DNA of 64,000 nucleotides from Nemophila menziesii (Eukaryota; Streptophyta; Magnoliopsida; Boraginales; Hydrophyllaceae), in NCBI GenBank assembly GCA_029959085.1, contig JARWIR010000001.1:67394899-67458898 (forward strand), read 5' to 3'. Of this stretch, positions 1 through 8,446 are shown in pieces. Each line of letters starts with the position of its first letter. Within the stretch, counting starts at the first letter, position 1. Made by a program: the position numbers and the translations under genes. The notes under the pieces are model-generated. The model was not told the origin of the DNA. It worked only from the letters and a program-made list of their open reading frames with translations, and did not search any database.

Positions 1-2
1 CT

Positions 3-2435
3 TTGCCCTTCATCGATAAAATGTTAGATAAATTAGCCGAAAGAGAGTACTATTGCTTCTTGGATGGTTACTCCGGGTACAATCAGATTTACGTGGCTCC
101 AGAAGATCAACATAAGACCACCTTTACATACCCATTTGGCACTTTTGCATATCGCAGAATGCCATTTGGGTTGTGTAACGCTCCCGCTACTTTTCAAAGG
201 TGAATGATGGCCATCTTCTGGGACATGATAGATAATTTCCTTGAAGTGTTTATGGATGATTTCTTCGTTTTTGGTGATGATTTTGATATATGTTTAGATA
301 ACTTGGAGAAAGTGTTAGTGAGATGCAAGGAAACAGATTTGGTGCTCAACTGGGAGAAGTGTCATTTCATGGTTCGTGAAGGTATTGTTCTGGGTCACAA
401 AGTTTCGAGTGCTGGTTTAGAGGTTGATAGAGCAAAGATAGAGGTAATTAAAACCCTTCCTTCTCCTGTTTCTGTTAAAGGGGTAAGGAGTTTTCTTGGC
501 CATGCTGGCTTTTATAGGTGTTTTATTAAGGATTTTTCTAAGATTGCTAAACCGTTATGCAACTTACTCGAAAAGGATTGCAAATTCCTTTTTGATGAAG
601 CTTGTTTAGCGGCCTTTAAAGCAATCAAAGAAAAGCTTATTTCTGCTCCTATAGTGTTACCTCCGGATTGGAATTTACCGTTTGAAGTTATGTGTGACGC
701 GAGTGATTTATGTATGGGAGCTGTATTGGGACAGAGGAAAGAGAAGATTTTTCATTCGATTTACTATGCTAGTAAAACTTTTGGTGGTGCTCAGATTAAT
801 TACACAGTTACAGAAAAAGAGTTACTAGCAGTTGTATATTCATTTGATAAATTTCGCTCTTATCTTCTTGGAGCGAAAGTTATTGTTTATACAGATCATT
901 CCGCGATCAGATTTCTTATGGAGAAGAAAGATGCGAAACCAAGGTTAATCAGATGGGTGTTATTGCTTCAAGAGTTCGATTTAGAGATCAAAGATAGAAA
1001 GGGTTGTGAGAATCAGGTTGCAGATCATCTATCGCGTTTAGAGGGTTCAGAGATGAATAGTGGTACTGAAGCAGTTAGAGAAGAGTTTCCTGATGAGAGT
1101 TTATTCGTTGTTCGAGATTATGAAGCTCCGTGGTATGCAGATATTGCGAATTTAGTGGTGAGTGGTGTTTTTCCTGAAGGTTCTACTTATCAAGAAAGAA
1201 AGAGGTTAGCTCATCGTGCTAGACAGTTCTTTTGGGAGGATCCTTTCCTCTATAAAGTTTGTGCTGACCAAATGATACGAAGATGTGTAGCAAGGGAAGA
1301 GACTCAAGCCATTATAGCTGGATGCCATGATTCACTATATGGAGGACATTTTAAAGGAGACAGAACTGTTGCGAAGGTATTTCAACCAGGTTTTTACTGA
1401 CCTTCTCTTATTAAAGATTGTCATGAATATGTTAAGAAATGTACGAGATGCCAGTTTACCGGAAACATATCTAAGAAGGATGAGATGCCACGTAATAATG
1501 TGTTAGAGGTTGAGATATTTGATGTTTGGGGTATAGACTTTATGGGTCCTTTCGTTCCTTCAAATGGTAACCTCTATATCTTATTAGCTGTTGATTATGT
1601 GTCTAAGTGGGTAGAAGTGGTGGCTTTACCTACTAATGATTCACGAGTGGTGATCAAGTTCTTGAAATCACATATTTTCACTAGACATGGCACACCTAGA
1701 GTGATTATTAGCGATGGGGGATCTCATTTCGTTAATAAATATCTGAAGACTGTTCTAGAGAAATATGGAGTTAGACACCGTGTATCTACTGCATATCATC
1801 CACAATCCAATGGCCAAGCTGAAGTTTCGAATCGTGAAGTCAAGTCAATCCTGGAGAAAACCGTTGGTCCTACAAGAAAAGATTGGTCAATGAAGTTAGA
1901 TGATGCGTTGTGGGCCTATCGTACTGTGTTTAAGACTCCAGTGGGTGCATCTCCCTATCGTATGGTGTATGGTAAGGCTTGTCACTTACCTTTAGAGCTT
2001 GAAATGGGTGCCTATTGGGCAATTGCGCAGTTGAACTTAGATCCTATCTTAGCCGGAAAGAATCGTATGATGAAGCTTAATGAACTTGACGAATTTCGGT
2101 TGCATGCTTATGAAAATGCCAAACTTTACAAAGAAAACACAAAGAAATGGCATGACAATCGGATTCGTACAAAGAACTTTGAAGTGGGGCAAAGAGTATT
2201 GAAGTATAACTCAAAGTTCAGCAATTATCCGGGTAAGTTAAGATCTAAGTGGTCAGGTCCATACATTGTGACCAAAGTTACACCTCATGGAGCGATAGAA
2301 ATAGAACATCCGCTAGAGAACCGTACCTTTATGGTTAACGGTCACAGATTAAAGATATACCATGGAGGTGAAGATACCAATCGCTCGGAAGATCCACATC
2401 CCGGGGAGGTCATGTATCTCCTCGAGACTCCTTAG
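3..2435 (+). pseudogene. pol: pol of element A: RT (partial), RNase H and integrase, two nonsense codons
   Basis: One reading frame runs from 3 to the TAG at 2433-2435, broken only by TGA codons at 201-203 and 1398-1400. RT motifs are [25 protein letters not shown] and the catalytic FMDD box near 252. RNase H motifs are [20 protein letters not shown] and [10 protein letters not shown]. Integrase has an HHCC zinc finger ([13 protein letters not shown]), a DDE core ([16 protein letters not shown], and Glu in [13 protein letters not shown]) and a GPY-type module (WSGPYIV). Comparison with element G shows the first TGA replaces Cys after TFQR and the second replaces Trp in the zinc finger. Gag, protease and the RT start lie upstream of the window. 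The enzyme would copy RNA into DNA and integrate it, but this copy cannot make it whole. Confidence 0.93.
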
Positions 2436-2444
2436 AAGCGTGAG

Positions 2445-2597
2445 GTTACCCGTCGAGCTTAACGACGTTAAACAAAAGCCAATTCATTGTATATTAGCTG
2501 AGTTTTCAATTTTTACATTTTAGATTAGTTTGATTTTCGTAATTTTAGTGTTTATTATTAAGAAATGAGGAATGGTAGTTGTTTTTGATGATTTCAG
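2445..2597 (+). other. Putative intron or env-type splice acceptor after pol (153 bp)
   Basis: It lies 10 bp after the pol stop. The left edge reads AG-GTTACC; four other elements have AG-GTAAC at this place. The right edge is a T-rich stretch ending GATGATTTCAG-G. The interior is AT-rich, as plant introns are. The equivalent interval is 154 bp in D, 160 in G, 170 in E and 165 in F. It begins with a conserved block containing TTAACG-A-CGTTAA. Splicing is inferred from position, edges and conserved length. The acceptor could also be used from a donor near the primer site to make a subgenomic mRNA for the downstream ORF. Confidence 0.45.
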
Positions 2598-2663
2598 GGG
2601 TAAAAAGGTCATGAGTTTGGGGTCGATTTGGCGAAAACAGGAGAAAAAGAGGTTGGATGTCCA

Positions 2664-3165
2664 GGATAAACCGGGAACCCGGTTTTGGAGCTGGTACCAT
2701 CCTCTTCAACGCAACACTTGGCGTCTTGGTTCACGACACAGCGTCGGAACCGGGTACCCGGATTTTCGAAACCGGGCACCCGGTTTTGGTGCTGTGATTT
2801 CTGAAATTTTCTGACCCAGCGTCTTGGTGGCTTGCGTTTTGCTGCGTTTTGGTTCGCGCCATCGACACAAAACCGGGTACCTGGTTTCGGAGCTGTAAAA
2901 ATCCAAAAGTTCTGACCCAGCGTTTTGGGATGCTGCGTTTTGGCGCGTCTTGACTCGCGCCATCGACAAGAATCCGGGTACCCGCATTCCACATAACCGG
3001 GAACCCGGTTTCGGCGAGTAAAATCTCTGACCCAGCGTCTTGGGGTCTAGCGTTTTGGTGCGTTTTGAAAAAAAAAAAAATCTTTGAGTTAAATTTCCGC
3101 GCCGTCACAGCGACGCGGAACCGGGAACCCGGTTGGCCAAAACCGGGAACCCGGTTTTGAAGCTG
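2664..3165 (+). repeat. Cluster of paired CCGGG-N2-CCCGG palindromes in element A
   Basis: Eight copies of a 12-bp palindrome begin at 2671, 2750, 2772, 2873, 2974, 2997, 3121 and 3143. Six form three pairs with start-to-start spacing of 22, 23 and 22 bp. The longer surrounding repeat also carries GACCCAGCGTCTTGG-like and GCGTTTTG-like segments at roughly 100-120 bp intervals. GC content is far above the flanks. Antisense reading frames cross the region (2609-3207), but they only translate the repeat and I do not regard them as genes. The cluster lies between the putative splice acceptor and the downstream ORF. Confidence 0.9.
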
Positions 3166-3547
3166 TGATGTCGGTTTTTGAGGCCTTAACCTAGTTTTCT
3201 TAGCCACTTTTGCAAGTCTTTACCTAAAACGCACCAATAGCCTCCCCACCTCCGAAATTCATCATCCAAAACACTATATATCATCATATCCTACCCTCTT
3301 TCACCACAAAAACACAAAATCAACTCACCTCCTCTCCAAAATAACATCAAATCCTTAGTTTTTCCCAAGATTCTTCTTTATCAAATCCTTACATTAAACC
3401 CAATTCTTTCTTCTCCCATCAAATTTGAACAAGACCCATCTCATATTCACCCTAGTTCTTCAATTCCTAAGCCTCAAAACATCAAAATTCTAAACTTTTT
3501 CTCTAAGTTTTTCATTATTTGAAGTTTTGAGTTTGGGGTGAAAAGAG
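3166..3547 (+). other. Leader of the extra ORF in element A
   Basis: This A/C-rich stretch without a reading frame ends in GAGTTTGGGGTGAAAAGAG directly before the ATG of the extra ORF. The GAGTTTGGGGTG block (3529-3540) also stands just before the ORF in D (15938-15949, complement) and, in a related form, in G (41841-41851, complement). A role as 5' UTR is inferred from position. Confidence 0.5.
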
Positions 3548-4864
3548 ATGACTAACAGAACCGGTGATTTTCGAAGAACTGCTCCTAGAAGAAAGACCAC
3601 CATTGGTGGTTCACAAGATCAAGCTATTGAGATTCCTGATTCGCGTCCTAAACGAAAAATTGACGAAGTTAAGCTTGATTCTAAAAGAAAAGAAATCACG
3701 GGTCACAAGAGAAGATTGATTGATGAGATTGAAAGTGAGAAGGAACCAGAAGAGGAAATTGCGAAGAACATTGAGAAGGAAACTAAACAAGAGATTCCGG
3801 AAGCACCCGTTCAAAAACCTCCGCGTATGAAGATGTGGGCCCACAAGCCTAAGAGGGTTTACACTTGTTGGAATACTCAGGTTCGTGAAAGAATTGAATT
3901 TTTGAAATTTGGTGAGGAGACGAATTTTCCTAAGGGTATTATGAGTAGTGATTACAAGGAATATGCTGTGACATGTGCTAAGTTTGGTTGGAAAGAGCTA
4001 CAAGAAAGGAAGCTTGAGTTTATTCCTACTTTTGTGCGAGAATTTTACGAAGGTTTAGCTACCTCCCGTGATGCCATTGATATCCGCAAAAAGGTAGTTC
4101 CTTTCTCTATTGAACGTATTCGGAAATCATTGAAACTACCCAACTTTTCTGGAACATGCCCCTTCCTAGAAACTCTTAATGACCCTTCTTTTGATTTTGA
4201 ATCCCTTTGGGGGACCGTGCTTGTTAATGGGACTAGCCAAATTCCTGAAGGTGAAAGATATCCTGGACAGTTTTACAGCAGTAGTTTGACACCTCATGCT
4301 AAGGTTTGGTCTCGTTTCGTAATACCCACTTTCTTTGGTATTAAACACACTTCCGAGTTGAAGAAAGAGCACATATTTGTTATTAAGTGTATTTTCGAGG
4401 AGAAACCATTTGATGTTGCTAAGATCATTTATGATACAATCATGGAGTTCGCGAAATCACCAATGAAACAACAAAATCTGAAGTTTCCTTGTACTATTAC
4501 TCAGTTGTGTCTAGACGCAAAGATTCCGCGTACGGACGCAGATATTGATACTGTTTCAGTTGGTGTGAGTATAGCTTTGAGCACAATCAAGAACATCCAT
4601 GAAGAAGCAACACGAACTACAAGAAGTCCGAGAACTCCTCAATCAAAGAAAGTGAAAACTGTACCTGAGCTGGAAGCGAAGATTCAGGTGTTGGAAGAGA
4701 ATCAGGAGAAGATGATGGCTACCTTGGGAAACGTTACAAAAGAATTGGACCTGCTTCGAAATTTAATCCTAGGCGTAAATACACTTCAAAACGCGATTTA
4801 TGATGCTGTTACGCGAGATAAAGGTCCAGAACGCAACACCGATAACCAGCCTCGCGCTGGTTAA
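3548..4864 (+). CDS. Extra (env-position) ORF of element A, plant transposon-protein-like, intact
   Basis: The open frame is 438 codons long. Residues 1-85 are rich in Lys, Arg and Glu with basic clusters (PKRKIDE, KRRLIDE) that resemble nuclear localisation signals. Residues of about 95-320 form a conserved globular region (RERIEFLKFGEE, KFGWKELQERKL, REFYEGLA, VPFSIERIRKSLKLP, KFPCTITQLCLDAKIP). I match it from memory to the 'putative plant transposon protein' (Transposase_32-type) family found in such elements. Residues of about 374-418 show heptad spacing typical of a coiled coil (ELEAKIQVLEENQEKM). There is no signal peptide or membrane segment, so the traditional 'envelope-like' label is not supported. 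Its intactness contrasts with the two stops in pol. D carries a broken homologue. The molecular function is unknown. Confidence 0.75.
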   Translation: MTNRTGDFRRTAPRRKTTIGGSQDQAIEIPDSRPKRKIDEVKLDSKRKEITGHKRRLIDEIESEKEPEEEIAKNIEKETKQEIPEAPVQKPPRMKMWAHKPKRVYTCWNTQVRERIEFLKFGEETNFPKGIMSSDYKEYAVTCAKFGWKELQERKLEFIPTFVREFYEGLATSRDAIDIRKKVVPFSIERIRKSLKLPNFSGTCPFLETLNDPSFDFESLWGTVLVNGTSQIPEGERYPGQFYSSSLTPHAKVWSRFVIPTFFGIKHTSELKKEHIFVIKCIFEEKPFDVAKIIYDTIMEFAKSPMKQQNLKFPCTITQLCLDAKIPRTDADIDTVSVGVSIALSTIKNIHEEATRTTRSPRTPQSKKVKTVPELEAKIQVLEENQEKMMATLGNVTKELDLLRNLILGVNTLQNAIYDAVTRDKGPERNTDNQPRAG

Positions 4865-4926
4865 GATACGTTTTCTAAACATTCCTCTTAGTGTAGATTA
4901 GTTTAAATGCTTTATTGAGTCTTTTC

Positions 4927-4946
4927 GAGTCGTGGGGACACGACTC
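4927..4946 (+). other. Conserved hairpin, 8-bp stem and GGGA loop (element A)
   Basis: The sequence GAGTCGTG-GGGA-CACGACTC is a perfect inverted repeat 62 nt after the stop of the extra ORF. It recurs at the matching place in D (14523-14542), E (31372-31391), G (41298-41317), C (24627-24646) and F (51086-51106). Each copy is followed in element orientation by the GAGTTTGGGGTG motif or its relative. The function is unknown. Confidence 0.85.
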
Positions 4947-5677
4947 ATTTTTGAGTTTGGGGTGGGGTTCGTTGCCTCATCCCAATTTTTTATGTGTTAT
5001 TTGCTTTACTTGCTTTCAATAAAAGAATTTTCGGAGTTGCGTTTGACTGTAGAAATTTTTAAATATCCCTTTAAGCATACTCTTGATAAATCTATGATAG
5101 TAAATAGTGGACTTTAGGGATTGATATAAAACGCACTTACAATTGCATGCGAACATAGGTAATTGATAGGAAAAATTAATGAACAATGCAAATGAAGTAA
5201 GCTTGTACTCAAGGAATATGTTTGGTGTGTAGAACGTGAAATCCTAATTAGTAGAGAACCCACCTAGATATGAACTAAATACAAGCTATGTACTTAGGAA
5301 AATGATAGGGGCGGGTCTTTGTTAGCCATTTGTGCCTTTTTAGCCTTCTATCCCTTGTATTAATTATGATCCGTCTTAGCCCACTTTGAGCCTTAGCCTT
5401 TTCTTTGTAGCCACGATATAAGCCATTATCCCTTAGATGATTAGGCATGACCATATGACCCGCACTTGAATCACAATCCTGAGACATGTCTCGAGCTTGA
5501 GTTTGGGGTGGTGGGACCACATATGGGGAATTTAATAGGTAGGGATTGATGTGCTTTGTATTGTAGCACAATTGCAGATGATATATACTTGTAACCCTTT
5601 GCCGGGAATGAAGAAAAATGAAAAAGAAAGAAAAAATGAAAAAAAAAATAATAATTTGAAAATTCATACAGTTGGAA

Positions 5678-5712
5678 CCGGGAACCCGGATTCGTCAAAA
5701 CCGGGAACCCGG
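5678..5712 (+). repeat. Second CCGGGAACCCGG palindrome pair in element A 3' UTR
   Basis: Two copies of the 12-bp palindrome lie at 5678-5689 and 5701-5712, 23 bp apart start to start. They have the same sequence and spacing as the pairs about 2.6 kb upstream, but none of the longer repeat around them. In D, E and G I see no equivalent pair at this place. Confidence 0.9.
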
Positions 5713-5897
5713 TTTGCTTCTGTACAAAAAAAAGAGAAAAAAAAAATACATATGAATAAAATATCCGGCAAAGTGGAATTTTCTGAAAATCATCTTGTTA
5801 ATAGTGGGTAGACATGGGACGCTAAAATGTTGCGTATATGGGTGAGTGAGAACATCTTTTTGAGCGTTAACTCAAGCTCGAGGACACTGTTGATGGT

Positions 5898-5925
5898 AAG
5901 TGAGGAGAGAGCCAAAAGCTCACTT
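5898..5925 (+). other. Second conserved inverted repeat in the 3' UTR
   Basis: AAGTGAG and CTCACTT are separated by 14 nt (GAGAGAGCCAAAAG). Related copies occur in D (13560-13590), E (32338-32366) and G (40360-40386), with weaker ones in F (37256-37285) and C (23636-23666). It is probably an RNA structural element or a piece of conserved UTR. Confidence 0.5.
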
Positions 5926-6315
5926 CAAATTTTCCAAATATACATCCACACCCGTCCTTAAGCCAGTATTATAACCGTAAAGACCTCGTGATTCCTAAGT
6001 GCTTAGTGAATTTATAATTCTGTTGATAGGGAATACACTAAGTGGAGTGTTCAAAGCGAGTTAGGATTAATGACCACCCTATAGCCATCATACAGAGATG
6101 AGTACAAGTGTAACCTTCAAGCATTGAGACTTTAATTTTATGATTGAGATTATTTATGTTTGATGTTGCATGATTAGTGTATGTGTATATTAGTTTCTAG
6201 AGTTTGCTATATGAGATTTATTTTGAGAATTGCTTTAGGGTTTATTTGCTAGCTTCTACTTGTTTATACGCTTACTTCTACCCCTTTGTTTTGTTTTACT
6301 TTGTCGGGACGACAA

Positions 6316-6334
6316 AGGTTTGAGTTGGGGGTCT
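6316..6334 (+). other. Polypurine tract of element A
   Basis: AGGTTTGAGTTGGGGGTCT lies directly before the 3' LTR, the place where plus-strand DNA synthesis is primed in LTR retroelements. D, E and G have near-identical tracts in the same position. Confidence 0.85.
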
Positions 6335-7895
6335 TGATTTCTCCCTAATTGTTTTTATTTTCGACCCTTGGGAGACATCATTTTTGGTGTTTATTTAATT
6401 AATTTGATAGACTTTTAGACTAAATTTGCAATAATTCGGAATTACCTTTTTATTTCTAGCATTTTTAATTTATTAAACTCTTGCGTGTAATATTGGTATT
6501 TTTAGTGAAAAGTTTACAGGTTTTAGATGTTAGCTAGGAGAGGAATCCAAGGAGAAAGTCAAAGATCGTGAATTAGAGTCGAGACCTGAAGATAAATCCC
6601 GAAGATATTATTTTTAGAGCTGAAAATCCATTTTCCAGGCCATAGATTGCTGAATTCGAGGTGCTTAAGCGATGATTTAGCCGCTGACCTTTGAAGAGAA
6701 AACGTTCCTTATCGAGTTACGGAACTTTAGCAACTGGAATGAGGTCAATCAGAGTCATAACGCATCGGGAAAAGCCGTTTTAGCGAAGGTGTATCAGCAG
6801 TTACGGGATTTTGGGCTTAGAAAGTGGGCTTGGACATTTAATTAGTATTTTATTTTCTGGTCCAAGCCCAAGTACGAATTTATGCTTATAAAAGGAGGTC
6901 TGAACTTCTATTTTTCACACAATTCACATTCCACAAGATAAAACACCAGAGAGAAGCAACAGAAGGATGAAAGAAGAAGGTACAAGAGCTGGAGTGGGTC
7001 TATAGCTCCGTTCGTAGTCATTCCAATTCCGGAAATTAGGTTCTTTTTATATTTTAATTGTGTAAACAATATGAATTCCATTTCTTTTAATTTAGTTTTT
7101 AATTTTAATATGAGCTAAGCATTTCATAGTGCTTGAGAACAAACAATGGGTGAATCCTAATTTTATGAAATAACGAATGTTGAATTTGGGTTTAGATTAA
7201 ATTAAATTAGATTGGGTTTATTACTCTTTTCGATAGTTTGTGATTATTTACTAATTTTAGAGTCGCGAACTAAGAACAGGTATTAGTATCTAAGCTATTC
7301 CACATATGTGGCGTGTGGATCATCCTGACGGAGGGTTTAGGTATAGAATTAATTATTCAATCTAGGATAAAAGCTATTGATTCTGACGAACTTAGCTAAT
7401 TCTAGGGTCAATGAGGTAAATCACTTAATCATCCAACGGTGGATCATATTTACCCTGACGGGACTAGTGACACTTTAGGATCGCCTTATAGTCCACCCTG
7501 ACGGGGGTATAAGGAATTTAGAATCCCGACCATTGTAATTGACCAATTTAGCCCTTAAACAACATAAGTTAGGAAGTAAGATTGGGAGGATCCTTGCGTT
7601 CTCAAGTACTACATCTCATATTGCGTTTTCATTCATTTTACTTGCGTCTTAGCTTTTACTTGCATTTATAATTTGTCTTTCATTTAGTAGTTTTAATAAA
7701 CAAAACCAAACAAACATTTTATTATCTTTTACTTTCATAAGTGCATCAATCACTATTTGCTAGACATTGTGATCAACCATTCCTTCCTTGGAACGAATCT
7801 GATTTATCAGTTATACTACTTGGGACAACCGTACACTTGCGGTCGTGGTTCGATTAGCATTTGCATTTATTTTTAGAACACACAAAGGACCACCA
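6335..7895 (+). repeat. 3' LTR of element A (1561 bp)
   Basis: It begins TGATTTCTCCC after the polypurine tract and ends GGACCACCA, so it has TG..CA termini. It aligns with both LTRs of D and E. A TATA-like box lies at 6887-6895. Downstream of it are small dyads of CCC-TGAC-GGG type (7453-7462, 7496-7506) and variants (about 7324, 7381). Direct comparison with its 5' LTR is not possible in this window. Confidence 0.93.
6887..6895 (+). promoter_or_regulatory. TATA box of element A LTR
   Basis: TATAAAAGG lies about 550 bp into the LTR. TATAAATA stands at a comparable place in D, E and G LTRs. Transcription probably starts about 30 bp downstream. Confidence 0.55.
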
Positions 7896-8446
7896 AATAC
7901 CCGTGTAATGTCCATTACTGACCGACAGGCTTGACTAATTACATAGCCAAAGAGGTAAATACTTCACATCCTAGAGGACATAGTCGCCCGATAGGGGTTT
8001 ATAGTACTTTATGATAGCTCCTAGGTCCACTCGACAAGGGACCAGGAGATATTAGAATCTCGACTAATATTAAAATACTGACTATACCCTTAAACAGAGA
8101 CATTTATTACATTGACTTAGGGGATCCCTTGCGAAACTCAAGTACATTTCTCATTCTTGTGTCCACTCATATTTATTTACTTTCAGCATTTTAATTTTGT
8201 TAATCAATTTAGTATTTTATTTTATTGTGTCTTAGTTTTACAAACAAAACCAAACAAACATTTTTATCATTTACTTTTTTGTCATAACAATTATCTTCAC
8301 TTATTTGAATAACATCATAAGTTATATCCATCCGTTATTGAGATCGAAAACCCGTTTATTGGATTATTATTTGGACGACCTTTACACTTGCAGTCCGTGT
8401 CCCTCCTTTTTAGGGGTGTGATTTTATCAAACACCAGGAGACACCA
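7896..8446 (+). repeat. Right part of a family-B LTR interrupted by element A
   Basis: The sequence matches, in reverse orientation, the LTRs of G (for example around 38640-38720: the block with cctgtcggtcaataacgg and the following attacacgggtatt). It ends GACACCA at 8446. No primer site follows, so it was probably a solo or truncated LTR. The left part would lie beyond element A, outside the window. Confidence 0.75.

Larger units (their letters stand above)
4865..6315 (+). other. Long conserved 3' UTR of element A
   Basis: About 1.45 kb lies between the extra ORF and the polypurine tract. It contains a perfect hairpin (4927-4946), GAGTTTGGGGTG copies (4953-4964, 5499-5510), a palindrome pair (5678-5712) and a second inverted repeat (5898-5925). 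The same order of blocks occurs in D (13166-14609), E (31310-32748), G (39979-41374), C (23198-24700) and F (36866-38187). Frames within it (for example complement 5275-5667) are broken differently in each copy, so I treat it as non-coding. Confidence 0.75.
1..7895 (+). mobile_element. Athila-type Ty3/gypsy element A, 5' part outside window
   Basis: The element enters the window inside reverse transcriptase and continues through RNase H, integrase, a putative intron, a palindrome cluster, an intact extra ORF, a long non-coding 3' region, a polypurine tract and the 3' LTR. The order of parts, the 1.56 kb LTR and the extra ORF downstream of pol fit the Athila lineage. It sits inside an older family-B LTR whose right part resumes at 7896. 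The expected right target-site copy is aatac (7896-7900), but its left partner lies outside the window. The same layout recurs in D, E, F and G, which allows position-by-position comparison. Confidence 0.9.

Noticed and set aside
2664..3165. CRISPR-like array
   Set aside because: Repeats are short palindromes with variable spacing and repeated, non-unique spacers, in a plant retrotransposon.
2609..3207. Three overlapping antisense frames of 93-158 codons rich in PG, RF and Q residues
   Set aside because: They translate the GC-rich palindrome repeat; stop-poor GC sequence explains their length and no start or domain supports them.
4927..4946. Bacterial-type intrinsic terminator
   Set aside because: The hairpin resembles one, but the context is a plant retroelement and no uridine run follows directly.
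5275..5667. Antisense frame of 130 codons in the A 3' UTR, with a related forward frame in D (13906-14184)
   Set aside because: The DNA is conserved between elements but the frames are broken at different places and the homologous segments carry indels not in multiples of three, so conserved UTR is the better reading.
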